Source of the DNA: Heterodera schachtii
Lineage: Eukaryota > Nematoda > Chromadorea > Rhabditida > Heteroderidae
Length of the DNA: 64,000 nt
Direction: 5' to 3'
NCBI GenBank assembly: GCA_023374025.1
Contig: SIJG01000114.1
Location: 156,322-220,321, forward strand
Below, in pieces: positions 11,441 through 18,773 of the stretch (within the stretch, counting starts at the first letter, position 1; each line of letters begins with the position of its first letter). A model generated the notes under the pieces. It was not told the origin of the DNA. It was given only the letters and a program-made list of their open reading frames with translations, and did not search any database. A program made the translations under genes and the position numbers.

Positions 11441-12172
11441 TTACTCGAGTGTTTTGTCAATGTCACCGAGATCATCCTTGTTTTCTTCTTCCGTCTTCAC
11501 TTCAACATTGTTTTGTTCAGCTGCGGGCGCCGTGGCGGGCATCTCTTGTACAGGGGCTGATTGTTGGTCTTGTTGTTGGTGTGGTGTTTTTTGCTGCTGC
11601 TTTTCAACTTCTGGTGCTTGAGATGTCTTCTTTTGGTTTTCTCCCACCGGTTCCGAGAGCAGGGTGTCACTGATCACTTTCATCGCAGTCTTGGCTTTTT
11701 TCAAACGGGCCCCATCCTGCACAGTGCTGTCCGCAATCAATCCGGCCTCCACCAATTCGAGCGCTGCTTTTGCCTTTGGTTTGAGGTCCCGCTCTTCGTC
11801 CACGTGTTGGGTTAGCGGAATTTCACAGGACTCAGAGGGCTGGTCGCCGTATGGAAGGTTGAAAACACGCGACTTGTTCTTCAGTCGGAAGAAATAGTGG
11901 CACGGCAATTCGTAGACCACGTCAAATGGCACGAACTGCACTTTGTCGATGCGCGTGCACCAAATCGTGACCCCTTCCCTTGTCACCATAGTATCAACCT
12001 CCACCTCAGTTGCCTTGCATGAGCGGCATCGGCCACTCTCGTCAAACGGCAGAAATCGGGGAGTGGACAGACGGAGGCCGCTAATCGTCAGTCCCGAGGT
12101 TGTCACGGTGATTTCCGCTTCGCCGAGAATTTGTAGGAGCAAGCCCCGCTTGTCGCTCATGTTGATGGCCAT
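11441..12172 (-). CDS. 243-codon protein of the virus-like cluster, Q-rich acidic tail
   Basis: ATG 12172-12170 is preferred (AAAATGGCC context, about 60 nt below a TATAAAA). An in-frame ATG at 12202 would leave almost no 5' leader. Residues 1-130 alternate hydrophobic and polar residues and look beta-rich, with a CxxC pair (49-52) and further Cys at 72, 91 and 116 that could bind metal or pair. Residues about 130-175 are charged and helical, and the remainder is a Gln/Glu/Pro/Lys-rich disordered tail. I do not recognise a family. Being the first gene of a minus-strand series that includes a packaging ATPase, it could be a minor virion or regulatory protein. Composition clearly differs from the flanking A+T-rich DNA, supporting real coding. 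Confidence 0.7.
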   Translation of the reverse strand: MAINMSDKRGLLLQILGEAEITVTTSGLTISGLRLSTPRFLPFDESGRCRSCKATEVEVDTMVTREGVTIWCTRIDKVQFVPFDVVYELPCHYFFRLKNKSRVFNLPYGDQPSESCEIPLTQHVDEERDLKPKAKAALELVEAGLIADSTVQDGARLKKAKTAMKVISDTLLSEPVGENQKKTSQAPEVEKQQQKTPHQQQDQQSAPVQEMPATAPAAEQNNVEVKTEEENKDDLGDIDKTLE

Positions 12173-12202
12173 TTTGTCGGTAGAATTAAGAATGATTTGC
12201 AA

Positions 12203-12364
12203 AATTGAGGGAAGTTCAAAAGCTTGCCGATTTTATAGGTTTTCGTTCGACTAGGCTCCGCCACCTTTTCGACAGTTCGAAGCTCCGCCCATTTGACAGT
12301 TCGCAACGTTTACCCGCCCAAAACCACGATTCATTTGCAAAATTTTCAAAATTTCCAACAAAAA
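12203..12364. promoter_or_regulatory. Divergent promoter with duplicated modules
   Basis: Between the minus-strand 243-codon gene and the plus-strand spliced gene. On the minus strand TATAAAA lies at 12237-12231. A composite module, GCTCCGCC followed by GACAGTTCG, occurs twice in direct orientation (12255-12279 and 12282-12303). The plus-strand gene's ATG at 12365 follows a short A+T-rich leader. Duplicated modules between head-to-head genes suggest shared regulation. No factor is assigned. Confidence 0.5.
12231..12237 (-). promoter_or_regulatory. TATA box of the 243-codon gene
   Basis: TATAAAA on the minus strand, about 60 nt upstream of the ATG at 12172. Transcription starting some 30 nt downstream would leave a leader of about 30 nt for that start codon. 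Confidence 0.45.
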
Positions 12365-12861
12365 ATGTCCTTCCCGACCAAATATTCTCCGTCAAAAAGC
12401 TCTGAGGCAAAAATGAGAACAATGTTAAAGACTCTGTCGTCCTCACATCGAATTCCCCAAAACTCCCCAAGCGTAAACACCAATTGATCAATGCGGGAAA
12501 GAAGGACGACGATGGGGAGCAGCCGCCGACGAAAGTGCGAAAAGTCGAGGAACGCGAACTATGGAAACTCACCAAAGGAAAGTACATGCTGGATTTCTAC
12601 CTCTGCTCAGGTTATAAAACTTTTATTTTATTTTATTTTTGAAATTTTAAAAATTCAGATGATTGGAACAGAGTTTACAACAACAAAGCAAAAGTGGTGC
12701 GCACTGAGGATGGACGCTTCGCCGTCAATTTTGAGCTGTGTGCAGACTGCACACGGAAAACGCCCGAGCAACAGATTTGTTGGCGCCGCCGAAGCAAAAG
12801 AAAAGCGCCGAATGAGAACCAATCAATCAAAGTTCAAGGCGTAACACACAAACAGAACTGA
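12365..12861 (+). CDS. Plus-strand two-exon gene, Cys-containing, with a frame break
   Basis: A strong coding frame runs from 12406 to 12610, rich in Lys/Asp/Glu (KKDDDGEQ, KVRKVEE) and ending KGKYMLDFYLCS. A 48-nt intron (12611-12658, GT...TTCAG) joins it in phase 1 to an exon ending at TGA 12859-12861. The second exon begins DWNRVYNN and contains ELCADCTRK, QQICWRRRSKRK and a basic tail. The Cys set suggests a zinc-binding fold. The coding frame has a TGA at 12403-12405 and no ATG near its start. The likely start, ATG 12365, reads 14 codons in another frame up to the same point, so a one-base break near 12406 or an unseen upstream exon is needed. Family unknown. Exon 2 was inferred from frame continuity; its product could be a nuclear or DNA-binding protein. 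Confidence 0.55.
12611..12658 (+). other. 48-nt intron of the plus-strand gene
   Basis: Starts GTTATAAA, is almost pure A+T, and ends AAATTCAG. Removing it joins two frames with coding character in phase. Its size and acceptor are typical of nematodes. Confidence 0.6.
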
Positions 12862-13071
12862 TCATACAATTATTATATTTTTTTTTTGCGGTAAATAAAT
12901 TAAATATTTAATATTGATAGGAATGCCCTCAGAGGGAGAGTTAATAGTTTACCTACCCCCCTCTCGCATCATATAAAAAACTTGTGGAAAACAAAAAATT
13001 TTTTGAATTCTTAAGAAAAGTTAAAGATTAATTTGATCGTTCAATGAAAGCCACATTTTTTATTCCTTCCT
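12862..13071. other. Intergenic, nothing definite
   Basis: Between the 3' end of the plus-strand gene and the 3' end of the convergent minus-strand locus. It contains AATAAA-like sequence near 12894 and a short pyrimidine-rich patch (12954-12966). No ORF of note. Confidence 0.4.
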
Positions 13072-13707
13072 TCATTCTTTCATCATTTTTCCCTCGTTGG
13101 CCAGTTTTTTGGCTCCACCTCTGAACACATCAGCCTAAACAAAAAAAAAATATTTTTTTAATGGGAGAATTTTCAAATACCCGTCACACGACGAGAAGAG
13201 CTAAAGTTCAAAGAACCGACCATTCGAAGAGCGTGCCTGAAAGGCAGTCAGTGTCCTGCGGCGGCGCGATCTGCGCGAACGGAACGACGCCCGTTGACAG
13301 TGTAGCTGCGGCTTCGTGAGGCCAAGGCAAGCAGAAGGCAGACATGCCCAGCTGAAATCAGCTATCAATTATTATTTTCCGATTAATGGAAAATAATGGC
13401 AGACGAAAACTTACCATAAGCAGAAGCATGAAAAGCTAGAGCAGAGTAAGCACCAGCACGGATTCGGAAGCGCCAGGGTCGGGAGTCGAAGCTTGAAAAT
13501 TTTTTTATTATAGCGATAAAAATTTACAGCAAAAAAAATACCAATTGGAATGGGTGGAGAGGAAAGCAAGCCGGTAATGTTGTGCACCAATTTATGGGCA
13601 CAAATCACCGGCTTGCTATAGCCCGTAGGTCGTACACAAAGATTGTCCTTTACAGGGCAAACACAATCGTCGACAGCCACCCAAGAAAATTTAGTAGGAT
13701 AAATCAT
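13072..13707 (-). pseudogene. Minus-strand spliced locus, secreted-type, with in-frame stop
   Basis: Four segments join in one phase. They are 13707-13542 (DDCVCPVKDNLCV, PVICAHK, ending SSPPIPI), 13491-13415 (DPGASESVLVLTLL, then TAG at 13438-13436, then LFMLLLM), exon 13351-13181 (SAFCLPWPHEAAATLS, PPQDTDCLSG) and exon 13134-13072 (ADVFRGGAKK ... KMMKE, stop). Introns are 13541-13492, 13414-13352 (donor GTAAGT, acceptor TTTCAG) and 13180-13135. With that last donor the third exon meets TGA after EWSVL; a weaker donor about 27 nt earlier keeps the frame into the last exon. Either one gene has been broken by a stop, or two products exist: an upstream Cys-rich protein, and a small protein from ATG 13429 starting with a signal-like MLLLMLGMSAFC. 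Not recognised. The family could be a secreted or GPI-anchored nematode protein. Confidence 0.45.
13352..13414 (-). other. 63-nt intron with consensus splice sites
   Basis: On the minus strand it begins GTAAGT directly after a CTTATG exon end and finishes CTGATTTCAG. It is the clearest intron of the locus and supports minus-strand transcription. Confidence 0.55.
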
Positions 13708-13817
13708 TTTTTTTCTAAGATAAATTCATTGGGAACAAATAGAGAAAAGTACAAAATGGTTTTGGAGTGAGAATGGTGGCAAAATGGGCCGTTTTCGTCC
13801 ACATATTACTTACAATT

Positions 13818-13826
13818 GTGTAAAAT
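13818..13826 (+). repeat. Left 9-bp target-site duplication
   Basis: GTGTAAAAT, identical to 15024-15032 on the other side of the foldback element. A chance match of 9 bp at both outer edges in the same orientation is unlikely but not impossible in A+T-rich DNA. Confidence 0.65.
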
Positions 13827-13837
13827 CGTGGTGGGTC

Positions 13838-13986
13838 GAAGTGTCAAAAGTATCGATGTGGCGAAGTGTCAAAAGTATCAATGCGGGCGAAGTGTCAAAA
13901 GTATCGATGCGGGCGAAGTGTCAAAAGTATCGATGTGGGCGAAGTGTCAAAAGTATCGATGTGGGCGAAGTGTCAAAAGTATGGAT
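13838..13986 (+). repeat. 26-bp minisatellite, left arm, about 6 units
   Basis: Unit beginning GAAGTGTCAAAAGTAT, then (C/G)(G/A)ATG(C/T)GGGC. The first unit is one base shorter and the last runs into the GGATGAGGGG junction. Because 26 is not a multiple of three, all frames rotate, giving the repetitive open frames seen here. They are not genes. Confidence 0.9.
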
Positions 13987-14341
13987 GAGGGGTGATCGGA
14001 AGAGGCGGGTCATTTCAGTACGGAATAAATTATTTAATTAATTAAATTAATTAGTTAATTAACAAATGAATAATAATCTAATAAGTAATAAATATATCTG
14101 GCTCTATTTCAGTTTACACAACCATAAAAAAAGACACGACCATACAATAATTTGATAAATTTAATTCGCCATTACTTCTTCAAGAAACATCCAAATTAAA
14201 CAATCTTAGTATTTTTTATAGCCCCAAGTGTCCTCAATTTGCCTGTAAAATTTCAAAAAATTTCGTTTGGTATAACTTTCTATATACAAATCATAGATCC
14301 ACCATTCCAAAAACAATTCGATAGCAAATGTTGTGCTTTTT

Positions 14342-14388
14342 CTAGTGGCTTGCCTATTTTTTCTAGAAAAAATTTCCCAAGCCACTAG
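14342..14388. repeat. Hairpin inside the foldback element
   Basis: 11-bp arms CTAGTGGCTTG (14342-14352) and CAAGCCACTAG (14378-14388) enclose an 18-bp perfect palindrome ATTTTTTCTAGAAAAAAT (14356-14373). This lies in the element's interior, roughly between fragments of another inverted-repeat family. Confidence 0.75.
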
Positions 14389-14774
14389 GGATTTTTTTTT
14401 TCGAAAGTTTCACCGACTTTCAGTGTGTTTTGGGGTGTCCCGGTCACTAGGAAGGAGTGATCTGATCAAGTTGGTGTAAGAGACTTTTTTGATCAGCACC
14501 AGAGTTATGCAAGCATGAATTATTTCAAATTTTTAAATGAACTATAAGATATTTTTTAGGTTTGAGTCAAGACTTTTTTGGGGCACTGTATTTCTCTCAC
14601 AAAAATGTAACTTGTTTGGGAAATGCTAAAACAATAAATCAAAATTATAATTAGGCTCAAAATCCGCAAATCTAATTAATAGATCAAAATAATTACATCA
14701 TTAATTAATTAAAATAATTACATTATTAATTAATTAAATAATTTATTCCGTACTGAAATGACCCGCCTCTTCCG

Positions 14775-15013
14775 ATCACCCCTCATCGATACTTTTGACA
14801 CTTCGCCCACATCGATACTTTTGACACTTCGCCCACATCGATACTTTTGACACTTCGCCCGCATCGATACTTTTGGCACTTCGCCCGCATCGATACTTTT
14901 GACACTTCGCCCGCATTGATACTTTTGACACTTCGCCCGCATCGATACTTTTGGCACTTCGCCCGCATCGATACTTTTGACACTTCGCCCGCATTGATAC
15001 TTTTGACACTTCG
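14775..15013 (-). repeat. 26-bp minisatellite, right arm, about 9 units, inverted
   Basis: Inverted counterpart of the left array, reading CACTTCGCCC(A/G)CAT on the plus strand. Two linked variants (TTTTGGCAC in units 4 and 7; CATTGAT after units 5 and 8) recur every three units, indicating a 78-bp higher-order duplication. The left arm lacks this, so the right array expanded on its own. Confidence 0.9.
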
Positions 15014-15023
15014 TCCTAGCACC

Positions 15024-15032
15024 GTGTAAAAT
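15024..15032 (+). repeat. Right 9-bp target-site duplication
   Basis: GTGTAAAAT directly abutting the right arm of the foldback element; partner of 13818-13826. Confidence 0.65.
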
Positions 15033-15035
15033 GAT

Positions 15036-15118
15036 GAGCACAAATGTGTCGGGCCGCCATTGGTCACAAAAGCATAGCCGTCGGCTTCATTCACATTGTC
15101 CTTCCCCTGCTTTTCCAT
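15036..15118 (-). other. Possible 5' exon of the minus-strand locus
   Basis: From ATG 15118 the frame MEKQGKDNVNEADGYAFVT... has coding character and runs into the foldback element. If the element and one target duplication are removed, the frame meets a strong splice donor (GTAAGT, from 13813 downward) four bases beyond the left duplication. This suggests that the element inserted into an exon. However, the donor phase does not simply match the next plausible acceptor (13716-13715), so the link to the 13072-13707 locus is tentative. Confidence 0.35.
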
Positions 15119-15198
15119 TCAACTTTCCCCTTCTTCCCCCCTCCCCCCCGAAATCCTTCACATTTTGGCCCCCAGCTCAATTTACATTTTTCAATAAA

Positions 15199-15216
15199 GA
15201 CAAGTCAACACTTGTC
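15199..15216. repeat. Short hairpin, 7-bp stem and 4-nt loop
   Basis: GACAAGT (15199-15205), loop CAAC, ACTTGTC (15210-15216). It is the first of three hairpins within 275 bp at the right edge of the island. Confidence 0.6.
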
Positions 15217-15239
15217 GCCCCGCCCCACCACCGATCGAT

Positions 15240-15360
15240 CAATCAATCACTCAAGCAATTAATCACTCTTGACAGCTCGATCACCGCCACCCCAAACCCT
15301 TTGATCACTCCCGACATCCCCTCCCATACTCTTTGATCACTCCCGACACCCCCTCCCGAT
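15240..15360 (+). repeat. GATCACT iterons and 32-bp direct repeat
   Basis: AATCACT/GATCACT motifs recur several times. Two copies of a 27-base segment (15299-15325 and 15331-15357, starting CTTTGATCACTCCCGACA) differ at one base and are spaced 32 bp apart. Iterated short motifs beside hairpins are seen at replication origins and element ends, and also in promoters; which applies here is unknown. Confidence 0.6.
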
Positions 15361-15364
15361 CACA

Positions 15365-15393
15365 CACCCATCAATCACTTTGATTGATGGGTG
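15365..15393. repeat. Perfect hairpin, 13-bp stem and 3-nt loop
   Basis: CACCCATCAATCA (15365-15377), loop CTT, TGATTGATGGGTG (15381-15393). The stem is perfect. Confidence 0.75.
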
Positions 15394-15429
15394 CGGCAAA
15401 GATCAAAGAAAAAAACACCCCCAACACCC

Positions 15430-15466
15430 TGTCGCTAGTGCGCGAAAACTTCGCGCACTAACGACA
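15430..15466. repeat. Near-perfect hairpin, 17-bp stem and 3-nt loop
   Basis: TGTCGCTAGTGCGCGAA (15430-15446), loop AAC, TTCGCGCACTAACGACA (15450-15466), with a single C/T mismatch in the stem. GC-rich for this genome. It marks the abrupt return to A+T-rich desert. Confidence 0.75.
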
Positions 15467-15649
15467 AGTCGGTATGTGTAACTACTATTGCCTAAAATCA
15501 CCGATTCAGGCATAAAATATTAGAGTTAAGATAGAAAAAAATATAAAGGATTTATATTGAATTCCAAGAAAAAAAAATTATTAATAAAATAAACAATTTG
15601 AAATAATATCAATTATTTTATTTTTATCTGAAATTCTATTATAGTTTTA

Positions 15650-15910
15650 ATAGGTGAGTAAAATCAAATTACAAATAAATAAATAGAATAATAAGTAAAT
15701 TAAGCTGAATAATGCCAAAAAATTTCATCTTTTTGAATGTTTCTTACCATTAAAAATTAAATAAAATTGGTCAATTTTTTAATGAAATTTAATTAATTTT
15801 CTATGTAAAGTTTCAAATGGTATTGGCTTGAAGGAAAGTTCTTGGCCCTTGCTGTAAATTTATAAAAAATTAAAGTGTGAAAAACGATCAATTTAGATTT
15901 ATGATCTATT
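15650..15910 (+). repeat. Dispersed repeat (second copy about 44525-44790)
   Basis: Both copies share GTGAGTAAAA at the start, AAATTTCATCTTTTTGAATGT, AAATTGGTCAATTTTTT and ATGGTATTG-CTTGAAGGAAA in order, with diverged linkers. Same orientation. Confidence 0.65.
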
Positions 15911-16313
15911 CACCATTCTCATTAATGATGGCAGATTCCCAATTCAAATATTCTGATATAGAATGTAAGGCTTATAAACAGGATCAGAATGGCTTCATAC
16001 AAAAAAAAAAATCAAATTTATATTATTAAAAAGAAATGTATAAATAAACATTTATTTAGAATGGAATCAAAGTGATTGCAAAAATACATTCCATTCCATA
16101 AATAGTAAATTTTTGATATTAAAAACAAAATTATCCCGAACATTAGCTGATAATTATGTGAAAAAGTGAAAAACCCAATATTCGATATAAATATAAAAAT
16201 AAACATAAAAAAACCATGAAGTTTAAAGATTGAAAAAATTTCTTATATAAATTAAAAAAAATTAAAAACGGACCTTTGATAACATAATGATTAGATTAAA
16301 ACAAGAAAAAAAA

Positions 16314-16436
16314 ATGCTTATTAGTAATTTCATTTCACCTGCTGCTGGTATAATACTGCAGCAGCAACATGACCCTGACCCTTTAACCTGTCCCCAATGC
16401 TCCTCACAACGACAAACCCCGACCTATAATTTTTAA
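16314..16436 (+). CDS. Possible 40-codon coding relic with CPxC
   Basis: An ATG-to-TAA frame of 40 codons that coincides with an isolated GC-raised patch. It is rich in Gln and ends HDPDPLTCPQCSSQRQTP and a few more residues. The CPxC plus downstream TP recalls the zinc-knuckle-like C-terminus of non-LTR retrotransposon proteins, so it may be a retroelement scrap. It could equally be chance. A short inverted repeat (TGCTGCTG 16340-16347 / CAGCAGCA 16359-16366) lies within it. Confidence 0.25.
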   Translation: MLISNFISPAAGIILQQQHDPDPLTCPQCSSQRQTPTYNF

Positions 16437-17050
16437 AAAATATTTGGAGACAACTGCTTTGAAGCATTCATTCATATTTTTCAAAACATAAATAAGCAAC
16501 ATAAATAAGCATTAATTAAAAAATTAATGAATATTTTATCTGATTTTTGGTTCAGTCCTGTAAATAATTTTTTTACTTTATTTTTGTATGACAAGACAGT
16601 GAGCCCCATTTCATTTTTATTTTTTTATTTTTTTTTTATTTAAATGTTCTTTTTAATATTCCTGAATATAATCTTTGATAAATTCTTTTTTCTTTGTTTT
16701 TAAAAAAACCTCAGACTTTTTTTAATTGAAATCAAAGCATATACTTTAGTATATAATTATTTTATATGTCAAATATATGTTATCACGAAAATTTCAATAA
16801 ACATGTCACAATACGTACGTGTTTTTTGAGCTTGCTTTATGCGCGTTATTTTTCATATATTATAATTACTTTTTATCATTGAATTATATTTATTCATTTT
16901 TAAATAGAAATTAATGTTTAAATAGGTTTTGAAAATGTAAATAACTTTGTTAAATTGTTATTTTAAATTTTAATAATTTGTTTGTATTTTCAATATTTTA
17001 TTTTGAAAAGGAATAATTAGGTAAACTTAGACTTTTTTCTTTCATAAATG

Positions 17051-17147
17051 GCCTCAAAAAGTGGTCATTTTTGGTGGAAATCTGTTAACAAATTGCATTG
17101 AAAATTTCAAAAATTTTCTCCGGCGGCGCCAATCGGCACCGCCGGAC
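17051..17147 (+). repeat. Palindrome-bearing repeat, copy 1
   Basis: A GGTCATTTTTGGTG...AAATCTGTTAACAAATTGCA block leads into the imperfect palindrome CCGGCGGCGCC-AATC-GGCACCGCCGG (17120-17145, one mismatch). Two more copies lie side by side at 50552-50640 and 50672-50775. Confidence 0.75.
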
Positions 17148-17562
17148 ATTATAGTTTTCCAATTGGATATAAACTTCTCTATTTTTTCATTTGTTCAAAA
17201 TTATACTTAAAAATTGCATAATAATAAAAAACAGAAACAAAACTCAATTAATCCTTATTTATATTTTGTTGAATACTTAACTAATTTTAAATAGCATTAA
17301 AACATAAATACTATAAAAATATATTAAAATATTTTATAGAAATAATAATAAATTTTTTGCTTGATACCCAAACAGTAGTGAATAAGTTAGCTTATAAGTT
17401 CATGTTAGCAAGGATAGGCGATAAATGAAATAAAATTATTAAAAATGATGAAATTTATTTTTAAGTAAATCGGAGTCGTGCAATTAAAATATTAATTTAT
17501 TTCATAAATTTAGTGCCCTCATTTTAAATAATTATCAATTCAGTTCAAGTTAGATTATAAGA
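17148..17562. other. A+T-rich, nothing seen
   Basis: No coding frame, inverted repeat or recognisable family member between the palindromic repeat and the inverted-repeat element that follows. Confidence 0.55.
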
Positions 17563-17835
17563 AGAGCTAGGATTTTTAGGTTTTTACCTATTTTTTACGG
17601 AAGTACTTGATGAGAAAGCATGCAAATCACATTTTCTCCGAATAATCTTTGATTTCGAGCGATTTTAGCACCTAAAAACACCTAAAACGGGGGTTAGCAC
17701 CTATTTTGGCATTTTCAAATTTCATCTATTTTAGTCTTTTTCTAGAAATTTTGCGTTTTGCACCTATTTTGCACTTTTTGGCAACTATTTCAGTCCTATT
17801 TCTGTATTTTTAGCACCTAAAAATCCTAGCTCTAA
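17563..17835. mobile_element. MITE-like element with 19-bp inverted termini
   Basis: Termini AGAGCTAGGATTTTTAGGT (17563-17581) and its exact inverse (17815-17833). The right end extends to TTAGAG, which is shared with a relative at 52504. The interior repeats GCACCTATTTT, GCAACTATTT and similar motifs. No transposase. The target duplication is not clear. Related copies lie at 52504-52633 and 59125-59708. Confidence 0.75.
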
Positions 17836-18062
17836 TAATTTTATTGGAGATAAAATAATTGAATTATAAAAAACTATGAAAATGAATAATTAATTATAAA
17901 CAATGCAAATGAAAATTGCAAATTAATATCTTACAAAATATTAATTAGATAATATTAAAAATTTAAATATTTACTAAAAATAATTAGAATTACTCCCGCA
18001 AAAAAAAGAAATGTCTTAATTTGGGCCGGGTGTTCAATTTTTTATTTAGTAAACAAAGGTAA

Positions 18063-18202
18063 ATAATAATTAGAGATCGGACCGGTCGGTTTTTTCGTCA
18101 TTTTCGGTTTCGGTTTTTGTCCGAAAAAACCGACCGAGAAATTTTTTAGTTTTTCGATTTTTAACCGAAACCGTTCGACCGACCCTCTTGTCCGGTCTCT
18201 AA
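18063..18202. repeat. CGGTTT-rich repeat with hairpin
   Basis: Perfect 15-bp inverted repeats CGGTCGGTTTTTTCG (18083-18097) and its inverse (18122-18136) lie between outer AGAGATCGGACCGG and CCGGTCTCT, themselves loosely inverted. The opening AATAATAATTAGAGATCGGAC recurs at about 37002-37022. A weaker CGGTTTTCGGTTTCGGTT patch lies in the 4.68-kb unit at 21536-21556. Confidence 0.65.
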
Positions 18203-18773
18203 AAGGAAATATTGTGATGAAAACCTTCAATTAAACTTAAGTGCATTATAAATTCAACAAATCATTTTATTATAAAAAAATTTACAAATGTAAAATATGA
18301 CCTATATAACAAGAAAAATCAATGATAAAAAAAAATTAAATAATTTTTTTGCTTGCAAAATTAGTAAAGATTGTTATTTTGAATTAATGTAATAAAAAAA
18401 TGTATTTGTTTCATCTCCTCTTTCGCAACGAGAAAATTACAATTAAAATAAATAATTCAAAATATAAATTAAAATAATAATTTTTTTTACCAATTTATGA
18501 ACGATAATATTAAAGCAAAAAAACATTTTATAAAATGCAAATAAATGAAGAAATAAAATTCGCATTTAAAATAATTATTTATGTTGGAATCAAATAAAAG
18601 AAAGTTTTGAAAGAAAAAACATTAATCTAAATAATAACCAAAAATAATTTTTCGTTCGTTTAAAAAAGTGTGAAACCATAATAAAAACATGAATTAATAT
18701 TCTTAATTTAAGTTTATTTTTACAAACAATTTATTTCAAAAGTTCAAGTAATTTAGAAAAATATGTATTGGAC

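Larger units (their letters stand above)
13827..15023. mobile_element. Foldback-like element with minisatellite arms and 9-bp target duplication
   Basis: The two arms (about 13837-14045 and 14721-15013) are inverted copies. Each reads, from outside in, a 26-bp tandem array, a GGGGTGATCGGAAGAGG block, CATTTCAGTACGG, and an ATTTAATTAATT block. The outermost bases are loosely inverted (CG-GGTG ... CGAAGTG). Identical 9-bp direct repeats GTGTAAAAT flank it at 13818-13826 and 15024-15032. Tandem-repeat arms and 9-bp target duplications are known for Drosophila Foldback elements, and 9-bp duplications for Mutator-like elements. No transposase lies inside, so it is non-autonomous. The interior (14046-14720) carries a hairpin and fragments resembling the inverted-repeat element at 41484. 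Confidence 0.8.
15480..17050. other. A+T-rich repeat-derived DNA
   Basis: Contains one dispersed repeat (15650-15910) and a short GC-raised ORF (16314-16436), both listed. Otherwise I see no gene, RNA or mobile element. Confidence 0.65.

Noticed and set aside
11357..12254. Several plus-strand frames opposite the 243-codon gene
   Set aside because: Shadows of the minus-strand gene: Cys/Ser/Phe-rich, with no start context and no family.
12216..12587. 123-codon minus-strand frame
   Set aside because: It lies antisense to the better-supported plus-strand spliced gene and spans its promoter; composition looks like a shadow frame.
13838..15013. CRISPR-like array
   Set aside because: The 26-bp units are contiguous with no unique spacers, and the setting is eukaryotic.
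14730..15118. Long open frames with K-C-Q-K-Y-type repeats on both strands
   Set aside because: They arise from the 26-bp minisatellite, whose unit is not a multiple of three, so every frame is repetitive and open. They are not repeat-protein genes.
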